Source: Novosphingobium sp. Fuku2-ISO-50 (GTDB lineage: Bacteria; Pseudomonadota; Alphaproteobacteria; Sphingomonadales; Sphingomonadaceae). Taken from it: a stretch of DNA of 64,000 nt. Location of the stretch: positions 1 through 64,000 of the forward strand of contig NZ_KQ954285.1 of NCBI RefSeq assembly GCF_001519055.1, given 5' to 3'. The notes beneath the pieces are model-generated. The model saw only the letters and a program-made list of their open reading frames with translations, was not told the origin of the DNA and made no database searches. A program made the position numbers and the translations under genes. Shown in pieces: positions 17,116 to 25,904 of this stretch (position 1 is the stretch's first letter; every line of letters begins with the position of its first letter).

Positions 17116-19116
17116 TCAGGACTTCAAAGCCAGCCGACCCGCCCAGCGATAGAGCCAGAGCACCATGCCAAAGATCGCCATAACGGCCAGCACCATGCCC
17201 CATGGCGCAAACGCATTGCCGACCAGCGCCAGCGGCCAGTCGCTGTCGGGCACGGTCAGAAATCCGGTCTTGGCCGCCGCAGTCAGCCCGGCGAGCACGA
17301 CATTGACCAGACTTTCCCCGACGATCAGCCCCGAGGCAAGGATCACCCCCAGCCGTCGGAACAGCGCGGCCTGTTTGGGATTGGCGGCATGCGCATCACC
17401 GTAGCGTTCGTACACATGCCCGGCCACCGCGCCGATGATCACGATGCTGATCGTGCCGGGCGGGATATAGCCGCCAAACGCGATCGCCAGCGGGGGCAGA
17501 CGCACGCCCCAGCGCCGCTCGAGCACAGTGTCGAACACGATCAGCCCGACCCCGATCAGCGCGCCCGTCCCGAGCAGCGACCAATCGACCGTGCCGTCGA
17601 TGAATTGCCCGGCAAGCGAGGCGATCAACTGCGCTTGCGGCGCGGCCAGCGCCTTGGGCCCAGCGCCTGCAACCCCGGCATAGCCATAGGCATGGCCGAG
17701 CAGCACCATGATCGGCGGGATCACCAGCGCGCCCGCGATCACCCCGATGATCAGCGCGACTTGCTGCCGCCACGGCGTCGCACCCACCATCTCGCCGGCT
17801 TTGAGATCCTGCAGATTGTCATTGGCAATCGTCGCCACGCCCAGCACGAAGCCCGCGACCAGCAGCGACAGCGCGACCAGCGCGGGCCGCGCCTCGATGC
17901 CGAGATGCGGCTCGACCGTCACCGACAGGAGCCCCGCCGCGCAGACCACGCCGATGATCGCCAGGCTCGAAACCGGGCTGTTCGACGATCCGATCAATCC
18001 GGCCATATAGCCGCAGACCGCCGCGACCATGAACCCGGTCAGCGCGACGAACAGGATACCCGCAATCATCAGCGGCGCTTCGAGCCCCGCCAGCGGCGTG
18101 CCCGCGATAAAGCTGTGCAGCAAGATCCCGACCGGAATCAGCAAGAGCACGATCAGCACGGCAATCCAGCCGAACGACAGATCCTGCTCGGTGCGATCGA
18201 GCACTTCGCCCGCGCGCCTGCGCGCCTGCGCGGCAAAGGCCGAGCCGACCCCGGCGGCGACGGGCTTCGCCAGTTGCACCAATGTCCACAGCGCGGTCAC
18301 CGCCATCGCGGCGGCAAAGACAAACCGGACTTTGTGCCGCCAAAGGTCCATGGCCAGATCGACGGCAGGGCCGGACGCGGGATGCATCATGGTCATCACC
18401 GGCACCGCCACGCCCCAGGCCAGCACCAGCCCGGTCAACATGGCCAGCCCCGCCGCCAGCCCGATCAGATGCCCCGCGCCAAACAGCGCGAGCTGCATGT
18501 TGACCGTCATCCCGGTCGCCGCCGCGCCAAACCGCGCATAACCGGCAACTTCGGCCGCGAGCAGCCGCGTGCCGACCAGCACTGCCATGATCGCCGAAGC
18601 GATCGATCCGGTCACCACCGCGCGCAGGCCCAGCCGCGCTTCGGCCGCATCGCCCGCATCGCCGCCCGCCCGCGTCGCTTCGCCCGCGCGCAGCACTTCG
18701 GCGGCCGCGACCCCTTCGGGATAGGGCAAGTCGGAGCCCGTCACCAGACTGCGCCGCAGCGGCACCGAATAGACCACGCCAAGCACCCCGCCCGAAGCGC
18801 AGATCCAGAACGCAGGCCAGAACGGAATTTGCGTCCAATAGCCGATCATCAGGAAACAGGGCAGGATGAACACCATCACCGACAGCGTCCCCGCCGAAGA
18901 GGCGATCGTCTGAACGATGTTGTTTTCCAAAATCCCCGAATCGCGAAATGGCCGCAGCACCGCCATCGAGATCACCGCCGCCGGAATCGACGACGCAAAA
19001 GTCAGCCCCGATTGCAGGCAGAGATAGATGTTCGCGGCGGTAAACACCACGCACAGCAACCCGCCAAGGACAATACCGCGAACCGACAGTTCGACAGGCG
19101 CGCGCGCTGCGGCCAT
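17116..19116 (-). CDS. OPT-family oligopeptide/metal-chelate transporter
   Basis: Inner-membrane transporter of 666 residues with well over a dozen hydrophobic segments. The N-terminal NIYLCLQSGLTFASSIPAA and PYPEGVAAAEVL are hallmarks of bacterial OPT transporters, which move peptides or metal chelates. Start 19116 gives a short cytoplasmic N-terminus and lies 4 bp beyond the stop of the aminotransferase, so the two are likely co-transcribed. Together they suggest import of an amino compound or peptide followed by transamination. The substrate is not predictable. Confidence 0.92.
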   Translation of the reverse strand: MAAARAPVELSVRGIVLGGLLCVVFTAANIYLCLQSGLTFASSIPAAVISMAVLRPFRDSGILENNIVQTIASSAGTLSVMVFILPCFLMIGYWTQIPFWPAFWICASGGVLGVVYSVPLRRSLVTGSDLPYPEGVAAAEVLRAGEATRAGGDAGDAAEARLGLRAVVTGSIASAIMAVLVGTRLLAAEVAGYARFGAAATGMTVNMQLALFGAGHLIGLAAGLAMLTGLVLAWGVAVPVMTMMHPASGPAVDLAMDLWRHKVRFVFAAAMAVTALWTLVQLAKPVAAGVGSAFAAQARRRAGEVLDRTEQDLSFGWIAVLIVLLLIPVGILLHSFIAGTPLAGLEAPLMIAGILFVALTGFMVAAVCGYMAGLIGSSNSPVSSLAIIGVVCAAGLLSVTVEPHLGIEARPALVALSLLVAGFVLGVATIANDNLQDLKAGEMVGATPWRQQVALIIGVIAGALVIPPIMVLLGHAYGYAGVAGAGPKALAAPQAQLIASLAGQFIDGTVDWSLLGTGALIGVGLIVFDTVLERRWGVRLPPLAIAFGGYIPPGTISIVIIGAVAGHVYERYGDAHAANPKQAALFRRLGVILASGLIVGESLVNVVLAGLTAAAKTGFLTVPDSDWPLALVGNAFAPWGMVLAVMAIFGMVLWLYRWAGRLALKS

Positions 19117-19120
19117 GTGT

Positions 19121-20539
19121 TTAGAGGCCCAGCTCGCCGGCAACGCGGTCGAGCGCAGCGTTCAGGCCGGCAAGGATCGCGTCGACCTGGTCCGCCGTGA
19201 TGATCATCGGCGGGCAAAAGGCAATCGCATCGCCGATCGCGCGGCAGATCAGCCCTTCGTCCTGCAAGGCATGGTAGACCCGCATGCCCAGTTGCCCCGG
19301 CACATCGAGCGCGCGCTTGGCCGACTTGTCGGTGACCAGTTCGATCGCCGCGACCAGGCCGACACCGCGCACTTCGCCGATCAGCGGATGATCGGCCAGC
19401 GCGGCCAGCCCGGCGCGCAACCGCTCGCCCTGTTGGGCTGCGTTGGCGACAAGGCCCCGCTCCTCGATGATGCGCAACGCTTCGAGCGAGACCGCCGTCG
19501 CCACCGGATGCCCCCCGGCGGTAAAGCCGTGGCCCAGCGTGCCGATCCGCGCCGTTTCGTCCATCACCGGGCCGATCGTGCGCTCATTGGCGATCAGCGC
19601 GGCGATCGGCATATAGGATGACGACAACTGCTTCGACACGACCATGATGTCGGGACGAATGGCGTATGTTTCGCAGGCAAACATCTTGCCGGTCCGGCCA
19701 AAGCCGCAGATCACTTCGTCGGCGACGAGCAGGATGTCGTATTTGGCCAGAACCGCCTGGATCTTGTCCCAATAGGTCGCAGGCGGCACGACGACCCCGC
19801 CTGCGCCCATCACCGGCTCGCCCCAGAAAGCGGCGATCGTGTCGGGCCCTTCGGCCAGGATCAACGCTTCGAGCTCTTCGGCGCGGCGCGTGGCGAAATC
19901 TTCCTCGGTCTCGCCCGGCAAACCATCGCGCCAGAAATGCGGCGAGCCGGTGTGCAGAACGCCCGCCATCGGCAAGTCGAACGAGCGGTGATTGTTGGGC
20001 AGGCCGGTCAGGCTGGCCGAGGCAAGCGTGATCCCGTGATAGGCGCGCTGGCGCGAAATCAGCTTTTTCTTTTCCGGCTTGCCCAGCGCGTTGGAGCGAT
20101 ACCAGATCAGCTTGATCGCGGTATCGTTGGCTTCCGACCCAGAATTGCAGAAGAAAACCTTGCTCATCCCGCCCGGCGTCAGCGGCGAAGTCAGCGTGAC
20201 CAGCTTTTCTGCCAGATCGATCGCCGGCCCGTGCGACTTGTGCGTAAACGTATGATAATAAGGCAGCTTGCGCATCTGCTCGGTCGCTGCCGTGACCAGT
20301 CGTTCTTCGCTGAAGCCCAGCCCCGCGCTCCACAGCCCGGCCATCGCCTCGATATAGCGGCGCCCTTCGCTGTCGAAGACATAAACACCCTCGCCGCGCT
20401 CGATCACCAGCGGCCCGACCTTTTCATGCAGGCGGGCGTTGGTATAGCCATGAAGGTGAAAACGGATGTCGCGGGCTTCGGCCGAGTTCGGCCCTGAAGG
20501 CGCAGGCGCGGTGGATTGGGGTTCGATCGTGTCGCTCAT
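19121..20539 (-). CDS. Class III (omega-type) aminotransferase
   Basis: PLP-dependent aminotransferase of 472 residues, fold type I class III. NSGSEANDTAIKL binds the phosphate, D274 (VADEVICGFGRTGK) contacts the pyridine nitrogen, and K303 in VVSKQLSSSYMP is the Schiff-base lysine. The sequence resembles omega-amino-acid:pyruvate or diamine transaminases more than ornithine or GABA enzymes. Start 20539 is set by GGAGGGGGG just upstream, where an in-frame ATG six codons earlier lacks a good site. It is followed 4 bp later by the OPT transporter. Likely substrate: a primary amine or beta/omega-amino acid. Confidence 0.93.
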   Translation of the reverse strand: MSDTIEPQSTAPAPSGPNSAEARDIRFHLHGYTNARLHEKVGPLVIERGEGVYVFDSEGRRYIEAMAGLWSAGLGFSEERLVTAATEQMRKLPYYHTFTHKSHGPAIDLAEKLVTLTSPLTPGGMSKVFFCNSGSEANDTAIKLIWYRSNALGKPEKKKLISRQRAYHGITLASASLTGLPNNHRSFDLPMAGVLHTGSPHFWRDGLPGETEEDFATRRAEELEALILAEGPDTIAAFWGEPVMGAGGVVVPPATYWDKIQAVLAKYDILLVADEVICGFGRTGKMFACETYAIRPDIMVVSKQLSSSYMPIAALIANERTIGPVMDETARIGTLGHGFTAGGHPVATAVSLEALRIIEERGLVANAAQQGERLRAGLAALADHPLIGEVRGVGLVAAIELVTDKSAKRALDVPGQLGMRVYHALQDEGLICRAIGDAIAFCPPMIITADQVDAILAGLNAALDRVAGELGL

Positions 20540-20613
20540 CCCCCCTCCATGGCCCAAAACCCCACGCCATGGCTATGCCCTAATTTCCGATCCAGATGGT
20601 CATGATTGGCTAT

Positions 20614-21246
20614 TCACTCGACCCACGCGTCCCGCCATGCCGCCCAGTTTGGCCGATCGAGCTCGAACAGGTCGGTGCCGCGCACATACCCACCGGCACC
20701 ATGGACGCGCCCGACGATCTGCATCGCCGCCGTATCGAGCCGACGGCTCGCGGGGTCATAAAATTCGTCGCGAACGTGAAAGCGCAGAACTTGGCCGATG
20801 ATCAGCGTTGCCCTGCCGATTTCCTGCGCCTGATAGAGCCGGCATTCCATGGCGACCGGCGCCGTGGCGATACGCGGCGGGGCCACGGCGAGCGAGGGCG
20901 CGGTCGTCAGCCCGGCGAGCGCGATTTCATCGATGTCGGACGGCGCGTCGATGCTGGTCAGATTCATCGCTGCAGCATCGGTTTCCGAAACGAGATTGAC
21001 CACGAATTCGCGCGTTTCAAGAATGTTGGCGGTGCTGTCCTTGTGGCTGCCGTCGGCGCGGCGGCCCATGCCGATCACCACGATCGGCGGCTCTGACCCC
21101 ATCATGTTGAAAAAGCTGTAGGGCGCGGCGTTGCGGGCCCCCGCTGCCGACTGCGTGGTAACCCAGGCGATCGGTCGCGGAGTGATCGCCGCAGTCATCA
21201 GGCGATAGCGTTCGGCGGCGGGAAGCTGGGAAAAATCGAAATCCAT
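20614..21246 (-). CDS. Flavin-reductase-family FMN-binding protein
   Basis: Split-barrel flavoprotein of 210 residues (flavin_reduct family): TPRPIAWVTT near the start, NAAPYSFFNMMGSEPP for flavin binding and the EFVVNLVSETDA segment. Family members bind FMN and reduce free flavin or act as small oxidoreductases. It differs clearly from HsaB-type reductases, so it is not an obvious partner for the HsaA oxygenase 33 kb away. The start at 21246 has only a weak AGGG site. It is the first gene of the minus-strand series ending at 7928, with a 74-bp gap before the aminotransferase. Confidence 0.85.
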   Translation of the reverse strand: MDFDFSQLPAAERYRLMTAAITPRPIAWVTTQSAAGARNAAPYSFFNMMGSEPPIVVIGMGRRADGSHKDSTANILETREFVVNLVSETDAAAMNLTSIDAPSDIDEIALAGLTTAPSLAVAPPRIATAPVAMECRLYQAQEIGRATLIIGQVLRFHVRDEFYDPASRRLDTAAMQIVGRVHGAGGYVRGTDLFELDRPNWAAWRDAWVE

Positions 21247-21372
21247 CGGTCGGCACCCTGCTGTGCATGATAGCCCCCGAGATAGGCACGACACGCCGCG
21301 AAGTCATCCCCCGCTTGACAGCATGCGCGGCGCGCGCTCCGATCACGGCGATCGACCACCGAAAGGCGCGCC

Positions 21373-22077
21373 ATGAATCCCCGATGCAAACCACTGGCCG
21401 TGATTATTGCCGCGCTCGTCCTGTCGCCTCCGGCCGGCGCGCAGACCCCGCCCGACTGGCGCGCCGGGCTCGTCGCCTTTGCCAAGGCGCATTTCCGCCA
21501 CCCCGCCTGGGGCTGGCAGCACAGCCGCCGCGATTACGATCTGGCGCGCGATCTGGCCCGCGCCGATCATGTCGCGATCGATGACGACGTGCTGTTTGCC
21601 GCAGCCTATGCGCATGACATCGCCGCCTTTGTCCCCTGGGAAGACAAAGACCCGAGCCATGACCATTCCGACGTCGGCGCGGACGCGCTTGGCCCCGTGC
21701 TGACCGGGCTCGGCTTTCCGGCGGCCAAGCTCGGCGCCGTGCGCGATGCGACGCGCACGCACATGTATTACCGCCATGCGGCAAGCCCCGAGGCAGTCTA
21801 TCTCCACGATGCCGATGCGCTCGACTGGCTCGGCGCCATCGGCGTGGCGCGCATCCTGGCCACCGTCGAACACGGCAATCCGCCGCCCGCCACGCCCGAC
21901 CCCGATGCCGCGCCCGATCTGACCGCCGCCTTGGCGACGATCGAGCAGAACCTGAAAGACGTGCCCGGCGGCGTGCAATCGCCCGCCGCCCGCGCCCGCG
22001 TCCCCGCGCTGGTTGCCGAAGCGCAGGCGTTTATCGACCGGCTCAGGGCCGAATCCGAAGGCGGCGGCGCGCTCTGA
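21373..22077 (+). CDS. Exported HD-domain phosphohydrolase-like protein
   Basis: Protein of 234 residues with an N-terminal signal peptide (about 1-23, ending PAGA) and an HD domain: H50 (GWQHSRRDY), H81-D82 (AYAHDIAAF), SHDHSDVG near 95-102 and HDADALDW. These are the metal-binding positions of HD phosphohydrolases. Cytosolic homologues act on nucleotides; a secreted form is unusual and its substrate is unknown. It stands alone on the plus strand between minus-strand genes, with a short AAAGG site. Confidence 0.82.
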   Translation: MNPRCKPLAVIIAALVLSPPAGAQTPPDWRAGLVAFAKAHFRHPAWGWQHSRRDYDLARDLARADHVAIDDDVLFAAAYAHDIAAFVPWEDKDPSHDHSDVGADALGPVLTGLGFPAAKLGAVRDATRTHMYYRHAASPEAVYLHDADALDWLGAIGVARILATVEHGNPPPATPDPDAAPDLTAALATIEQNLKDVPGGVQSPAARARVPALVAEAQAFIDRLRAESEGGGAL

Positions 22078-22084
22078 AGCGCAA

Positions 22085-22540
22085 TTAGCCGCGTCCGCGA
22101 TAGGGCGCGACGCCCTGATCGGGCACCCACAGCCCTTCGGGCGCGGGGCCCGATTGCCAGAACACGTCGATCGGGATTCCCCCGCGCGGATACCAATAGC
22201 CGCCAATGCGCAGCCAGCGCGGGGCCATTTCGTCAAACAGCCGCTGGCCGATGCCCACGGTCACGTCTTCGTGAAACCCGGCATGGTTGCGAAACGCGCC
22301 GAGAAACAGCTTGAGCGATTTCGATTCGACGATTCGCTCGCCCGGCGCATAGTCGAGCACGAGATGGGCAAAGTCGGGCTGCCCCGTCACCGGGCACAGC
22401 GAAGTGAATTCGGGCGCGGCAAAGCGCACGAGATAGAGCGAACCGGCGCGCGGATTGGGCACATAGTCGAGCACCGCCGCTTCCGGTGAAGCGGGCAAGG
22501 CGCTCGGCTGGCCAAGATGCAGGGGTTTCAGGTCAGCCAT
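22085..22540 (-). CDS. queF: NADPH-dependent 7-cyano-7-deazaguanine (preQ0) reductase
   Basis: Reduces preQ0 to preQ1 in queuosine tRNA modification; cytosolic. At 151 residues it is the short, unimodular (type I) QueF. The thioimide-forming cysteine is C49 in [14 protein letters not shown], with D56 as proton donor; the NADPH-binding ESKSLKL motif is at 72-78 and the FHEDVT substrate motif follows. Start 22540 follows AAAGGAC. It is convergent with the HD-domain gene (7 bp apart) and divergent from the sulfurtransferase gene. No queuosine neighbour is present, which is common. Confidence 0.95.
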   Translation of the reverse strand: MADLKPLHLGQPSALPASPEAAVLDYVPNPRAGSLYLVRFAAPEFTSLCPVTGQPDFAHLVLDYAPGERIVESKSLKLFLGAFRNHAGFHEDVTVGIGQRLFDEMAPRWLRIGGYWYPRGGIPIDVFWQSGPAPEGLWVPDQGVAPYRGRG

Positions 22541-22763
22541 GGCGTAAAGTCCTTTCGATCGCGCGCGCTTTGCCGCGCCTGTGGCCCCAGGGCAAGCGCA
22601 CTGGAACAAATGCGCAAAACCGCGCTCGATCCGCCTCGACGCCTGCCTTACGCTTGTTTAAGCATCACGAAACACCCCGGGTTGCAAGATGGGGTTCGCA
22701 TGGCGGCGGACGGTTGGCTGCAAGGGCCCGCCCCCTCAAACCTCAGGCAGGAGCACGACAGGA

Positions 22764-23609
22764 ATGGATTCGCTGGTCAGCACCGGATGGCTTGCCAAGG
22801 AAATGGGCGCGACCGATCTGCGCGTGGTCGATGCCAGCGCGTTCCTGCCCGAACACAAGCGCGACGCGGTGGCCGAATACGCGGCCTGCCACATCCCCGG
22901 CGCGGTCTTCATGAACCTGGACGACCTCGTCGATACCAATGCCGTTTGTGCCAATACGCTGCCCTCGGCGGAAAAGTTCGCCAGCCGGATGCAAAGCCTG
23001 GGCCTTGGCGACGGCAGCCGCATCGTCATCTATGACGACAGCCCGATCCATTCATCGACACGCGCCTGGTTCATGTTTGCCATGTTCGGCGCGCAGAATG
23101 TCGCGCTGCTCGATGGCGGGATTGCCAGGTGGAAAGCCGAAGGGCGCCCCTGTGCGCAAGGCCGCGAACATCTGCGCCACCGTCATTTTACCGTTTGGAG
23201 CGACGATCGTCAGGTGCGCAACAAAGTGCAGATGATCGCCAATCTCGCCAGCCATGCCGAACAAGTCGTCGACGCGCGCGGCCCGGCGCGCTTTACCGGC
23301 GAAGTCGCCGAAACCCGGCCCGGCCTTGCCTCGGGCCATATCCCCGGCGCGCGCAACCTGCCTTATGCCAGCCTGTTTGCCCCCGACGGGACATGGAAAA
23401 AGCCCGACGATCTGCGCGCCGCATTCGTTGCCGCCGGAGTCGACCTCGACAAACCGCTGATCGCGTCGTGCGGATCGGGGATGACGGCCAATGTCGTGCT
23501 GTTTGCCGCGCACCTGCTCGGCAAAGAGGACTTTGCGCTCTACGACGGCAGCTGGTCCGAATGGGGCGCCGACCCCGCGTTGCCCGTCGAAACCGGCCCG
23601 GCGCGCTAA
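22764..23609 (+). CDS. sseA: 3-mercaptopyruvate/thiosulfate sulfurtransferase
   Basis: Two-domain rhodanese protein (281 residues): an inactive N-terminal domain (about 5-130) and a catalytic C-terminal domain (about 160-275). The catalytic loop is C236-GSGMT, the form usual for 3-mercaptopyruvate sulfurtransferases rather than the CRKGVT of thiosulfate-specific rhodaneses. It transfers sulfane sulfur from mercaptopyruvate to thiols or cyanide. The start at 22764 is preceded by AGGA-containing sequence. It leads a short plus-strand group with cystathionine beta-lyase, fitting sulfur amino-acid metabolism. The symbol rests on family motif only. Confidence 0.9.
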   Translation: MDSLVSTGWLAKEMGATDLRVVDASAFLPEHKRDAVAEYAACHIPGAVFMNLDDLVDTNAVCANTLPSAEKFASRMQSLGLGDGSRIVIYDDSPIHSSTRAWFMFAMFGAQNVALLDGGIARWKAEGRPCAQGREHLRHRHFTVWSDDRQVRNKVQMIANLASHAEQVVDARGPARFTGEVAETRPGLASGHIPGARNLPYASLFAPDGTWKKPDDLRAAFVAAGVDLDKPLIASCGSGMTANVVLFAAHLLGKEDFALYDGSWSEWGADPALPVETGPAR

Positions 23610-23661
23610 GCTGCGGCCATAGGCAGTTGTCTTTGCGGCCCAATCCTGCTTTGCCCGGCGC

Positions 23662-24903
23662 ATGAACGGCAATGACGACAGCAACCTCGGCCCCGGCACA
23701 CGAGTCACCATCGCAGGGCGCCGCAGCGAATGGACCGGCACCCCGGCGCATCCCGGCGCGGTGGTCAGCCCGCCGGTGTGGCGCGCCAGCACGCATCTCT
23801 ATCCCGACATGGCGGCGCTGCGCGCGCATCCGGCCAATGAGGACGGCAATTTCTATTACGGTCGGCGCGGAAGCCCGACGCAATGGGCGCTGGCCGATGC
23901 GCTGACCCGGCTCGAGCCCGGCGCTGCGGGCACGGTGCTCTATCCCTCGGGCGTGGCGGCGATCGCGGGCGCGTTGCTGACCGTGTTGCGCCCCGGCGAT
24001 GTCCTGTTGATGATCGACAACGCCTATGAACCGAGCCGGGGCATGGGCCGCGGGCTGCTGCATGATTTCGGCGTCGAAACGCGCTGGTTCGATCCGACCG
24101 ATCCCGATGCCTTTCGCGCCGCGATCTGTCCGCGCACGCGCGCCGTCCTGCTGGAAAACCCCGGCAGCCTGACCATGGAATTGGCCGATGTGCCGCAGTT
24201 GGCGCAAATCGCGCGCGAACACGGCGTGATCAGCGTGATCGACAACACCTGGGCAGGCCCGCTTGGCTTTGCCGCGCTGCGCCATGGCGTCGACATCACG
24301 GTGATGAGCCTGACCAAACATGTCGGCGGCCATTCCGACGCGATGATGGGATCGGCGAGCGCGGGGGCGGACTGGTATCGCAAATTGCGACTGCGCGCGC
24401 AGGGGCTGGGCATTGTCGTGTCGCCCGATGACGCCGCGCTGATGCTGCGCGGCCTGCGCACGATGGACATCCGCCTGCAACGCACGAGCGCGACCGCGCT
24501 GGCGCTCGCCCAATGGCTGGCCGCGCAACCCGAGATCGCGCATGTGCTTTGCCCGATGCTGCCCGGCGCACCGGGGCATGACTTGTGGCGGCGCGATTTC
24601 ACCGGCGGGTGCGGCCTGTTCAGCTTTGTTTTCAAGGGCGGGACCAGCGCCGCGCGCGATGCGGCGGTCGATGCGCTGCATCATTTCGGCATCGGCTACA
24701 GCTGGGGCGGTTTCGAAAGCCTGGCAACGCCGGTCGATCCCGCGCCGATGCGCAGCGCAACGCCATGGCCCCCTGCCGCCTGGGACCAGGCCGACCGCTT
24801 CGGAGTACGCCTCGCCATCGGGCTGGAAGACGCAGCCGACCTGATCGCCGATCTCGCCCGGGCGCTCGCCGTGTGGCGCAAAGCGGGAGCATCGCAAGCA
24901 TGA
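23662..24903 (+). CDS. metC: Cystathionine beta-lyase (Cys/Met PLP family)
   Basis: PLP-dependent Cys/Met-metabolism enzyme of 413 residues. FYYGRRGSPTQWALADAL (64-81) and YPSGVAAI near 94-101 are substrate/cofactor signatures; the Schiff-base lysine is K219 in VMSLTKHVGGHSD. The YGRxGxPT form and the WGGFESLA C-terminal motif match alphaproteobacterial MetC, which splits cystathionine to homocysteine, pyruvate and ammonia. Its last codons overlap the start of the mechanosensitive channel (ATGA). Cystathionine gamma-synthase or another Cys/Met lyase is a less likely alternative. Confidence 0.9.
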   Translation: MNGNDDSNLGPGTRVTIAGRRSEWTGTPAHPGAVVSPPVWRASTHLYPDMAALRAHPANEDGNFYYGRRGSPTQWALADALTRLEPGAAGTVLYPSGVAAIAGALLTVLRPGDVLLMIDNAYEPSRGMGRGLLHDFGVETRWFDPTDPDAFRAAICPRTRAVLLENPGSLTMELADVPQLAQIAREHGVISVIDNTWAGPLGFAALRHGVDITVMSLTKHVGGHSDAMMGSASAGADWYRKLRLRAQGLGIVVSPDDAALMLRGLRTMDIRLQRTSATALALAQWLAAQPEIAHVLCPMLPGAPGHDLWRRDFTGGCGLFSFVFKGGTSAARDAAVDALHHFGIGYSWGGFESLATPVDPAPMRSATPWPPAAWDQADRFGVRLAIGLEDAADLIADLARALAVWRKAGASQA

Positions 24904-25835
24904 ATGCCGCCACCCACCGCGTCAGCGCTCACGTGCGCGAAGTGGTCGACGCGCTCGACGACATCAGCATCGATGTGGGCCATTATCACGTCTCGCTCGC
25001 CACGGCGATGTGGATGGTGCTGGTCATCGCGCTCGCGCTGGCCTTTGCGCAAGTGGGCAGCCGCGTCGCGCGGCGGCTGTTGCGGCGGATCAGCGGGCTC
25101 GATTCGGCGCAGCAGGTGCTCGGCGAAAAGCTCATCACGCTGGCGGTCTGGGCCTTTGCCTTTTTCTCGGCAGTCGATGCGCTGGGGATCAGCCTGACCG
25201 CGTTCACGGTGTTTTCGGGCGCCTTTGGCCTTGCCATCGGTTTTGGTCTGCAGAAAACCTTTGGCAACATGATCGCCGGGATCATCCTCCTGCTCGATCG
25301 CTCGATCAAGCCGGGCGATGTCATCGCGGTCAGCAGCGGCACCACCAATACCATGGGCGTGGTCAACAAGATCGGCATCCGCGCCGTCTCGGTCACCACG
25401 CTCGACAACCGCGAATACCTGATTCCGAATGAAAACCTGATGACCAGTCAGGTCGAAAACTGGTCCTATTCCTCGCGCCGGGTCTCGGTGTCGATCCCGA
25501 TCAGCATCGCCTATGGCAGCGACATCGATCAGGTCGAGGAACTGCTGCTCGAATCCGCCAGCGCATTGCCGCGCGTGCTGGCCGATCCGCCGCCCAGCGT
25601 GCTCTTGTCGAGCCTGGGGCCGAGCGCGATCGAAATGTCGGTCAGTTGCTGGATCAACGATCCCGAAAACGGCATCGGCGCGATCCGTTCCGCCGTGCTG
25701 AAAAACGCCTGGCACCTGTTTCGCGAACGCGGGGTCGAAATCCCCTATCCGCAACAGGACGTGCATTTGCGCGATTCCGACGGCTTGCGCCGCCTGGCCC
25801 AAATGCTCGTCCCCGGCGAAGACGCCAAGCCCTAA
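24900..25835 (+). CDS. Small MscS-family mechanosensitive channel
   Basis: Inner-membrane MscS-type channel of 311 residues: TM segments at about 35-58 and 82-102, then the pore helix GAFGLAIGFGLQKTFGNMI and the beta domain (IKPGDVI, TTLDNREYLIPNENLMTSQVE, split around TLDNRE) and C-terminal vestibule. It acts as an osmotic safety valve or small-solute channel. Start 24900 overlaps the metC stop codon (ATGA), so translation is coupled; the metC-mscS pairing occurs in other sphingomonads, but no metabolic reason is evident. Confidence 0.92.
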   Translation: MNAATHRVSAHVREVVDALDDISIDVGHYHVSLATAMWMVLVIALALAFAQVGSRVARRLLRRISGLDSAQQVLGEKLITLAVWAFAFFSAVDALGISLTAFTVFSGAFGLAIGFGLQKTFGNMIAGIILLLDRSIKPGDVIAVSSGTTNTMGVVNKIGIRAVSVTTLDNREYLIPNENLMTSQVENWSYSSRRVSVSIPISIAYGSDIDQVEELLLESASALPRVLADPPPSVLLSSLGPSAIEMSVSCWINDPENGIGAIRSAVLKNAWHLFRERGVEIPYPQQDVHLRDSDGLRRLAQMLVPGEDAKP

Positions 25836-25847
25836 AGCTGGCCTAGC

Positions 25848-25892
25848 GGGCCCCCAAGGCATTCTCGCTGGCGAGATGCGCGCCTGGGGCCC
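25848..25892 (+). other. Long GC-rich hairpin in the cobA leader
   Basis: GGGCCCC and GGGGCCC are perfect 7-bp outer arms; inside them GGC/GCC and CTCGC/GCGAG extend an imperfect stem across 45 bases. It ends 12 bases before the cobA start codon and begins 12 bases after the mscS stop. No T-run follows, so it is either an mRNA-leader structure affecting cobA translation or a processing/stability element. It matches no riboswitch known to me. Confidence 0.45.
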
Positions 25893-25904
25893 ATTTGCCA
25901 GGTC

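Noticed and set aside
16936..19200. 754-codon plus-strand open frame
   Set aside because: Antisense of the OPT transporter gene, His/Arg/Gln-rich, no recognisable domain.
20614..21246. Flavin-reductase-family protein as HsaB, partner of HsaA
   Set aside because: Different subfamily motifs and located 33 kb away with transporter and transaminase genes.
22541..22763. Riboswitch (preQ1 or SAM type) between queF and the sulfurtransferase gene
   Set aside because: Several GC-rich hairpins can be drawn but none fits a consensus I know, and it is not in a position typical for queF.
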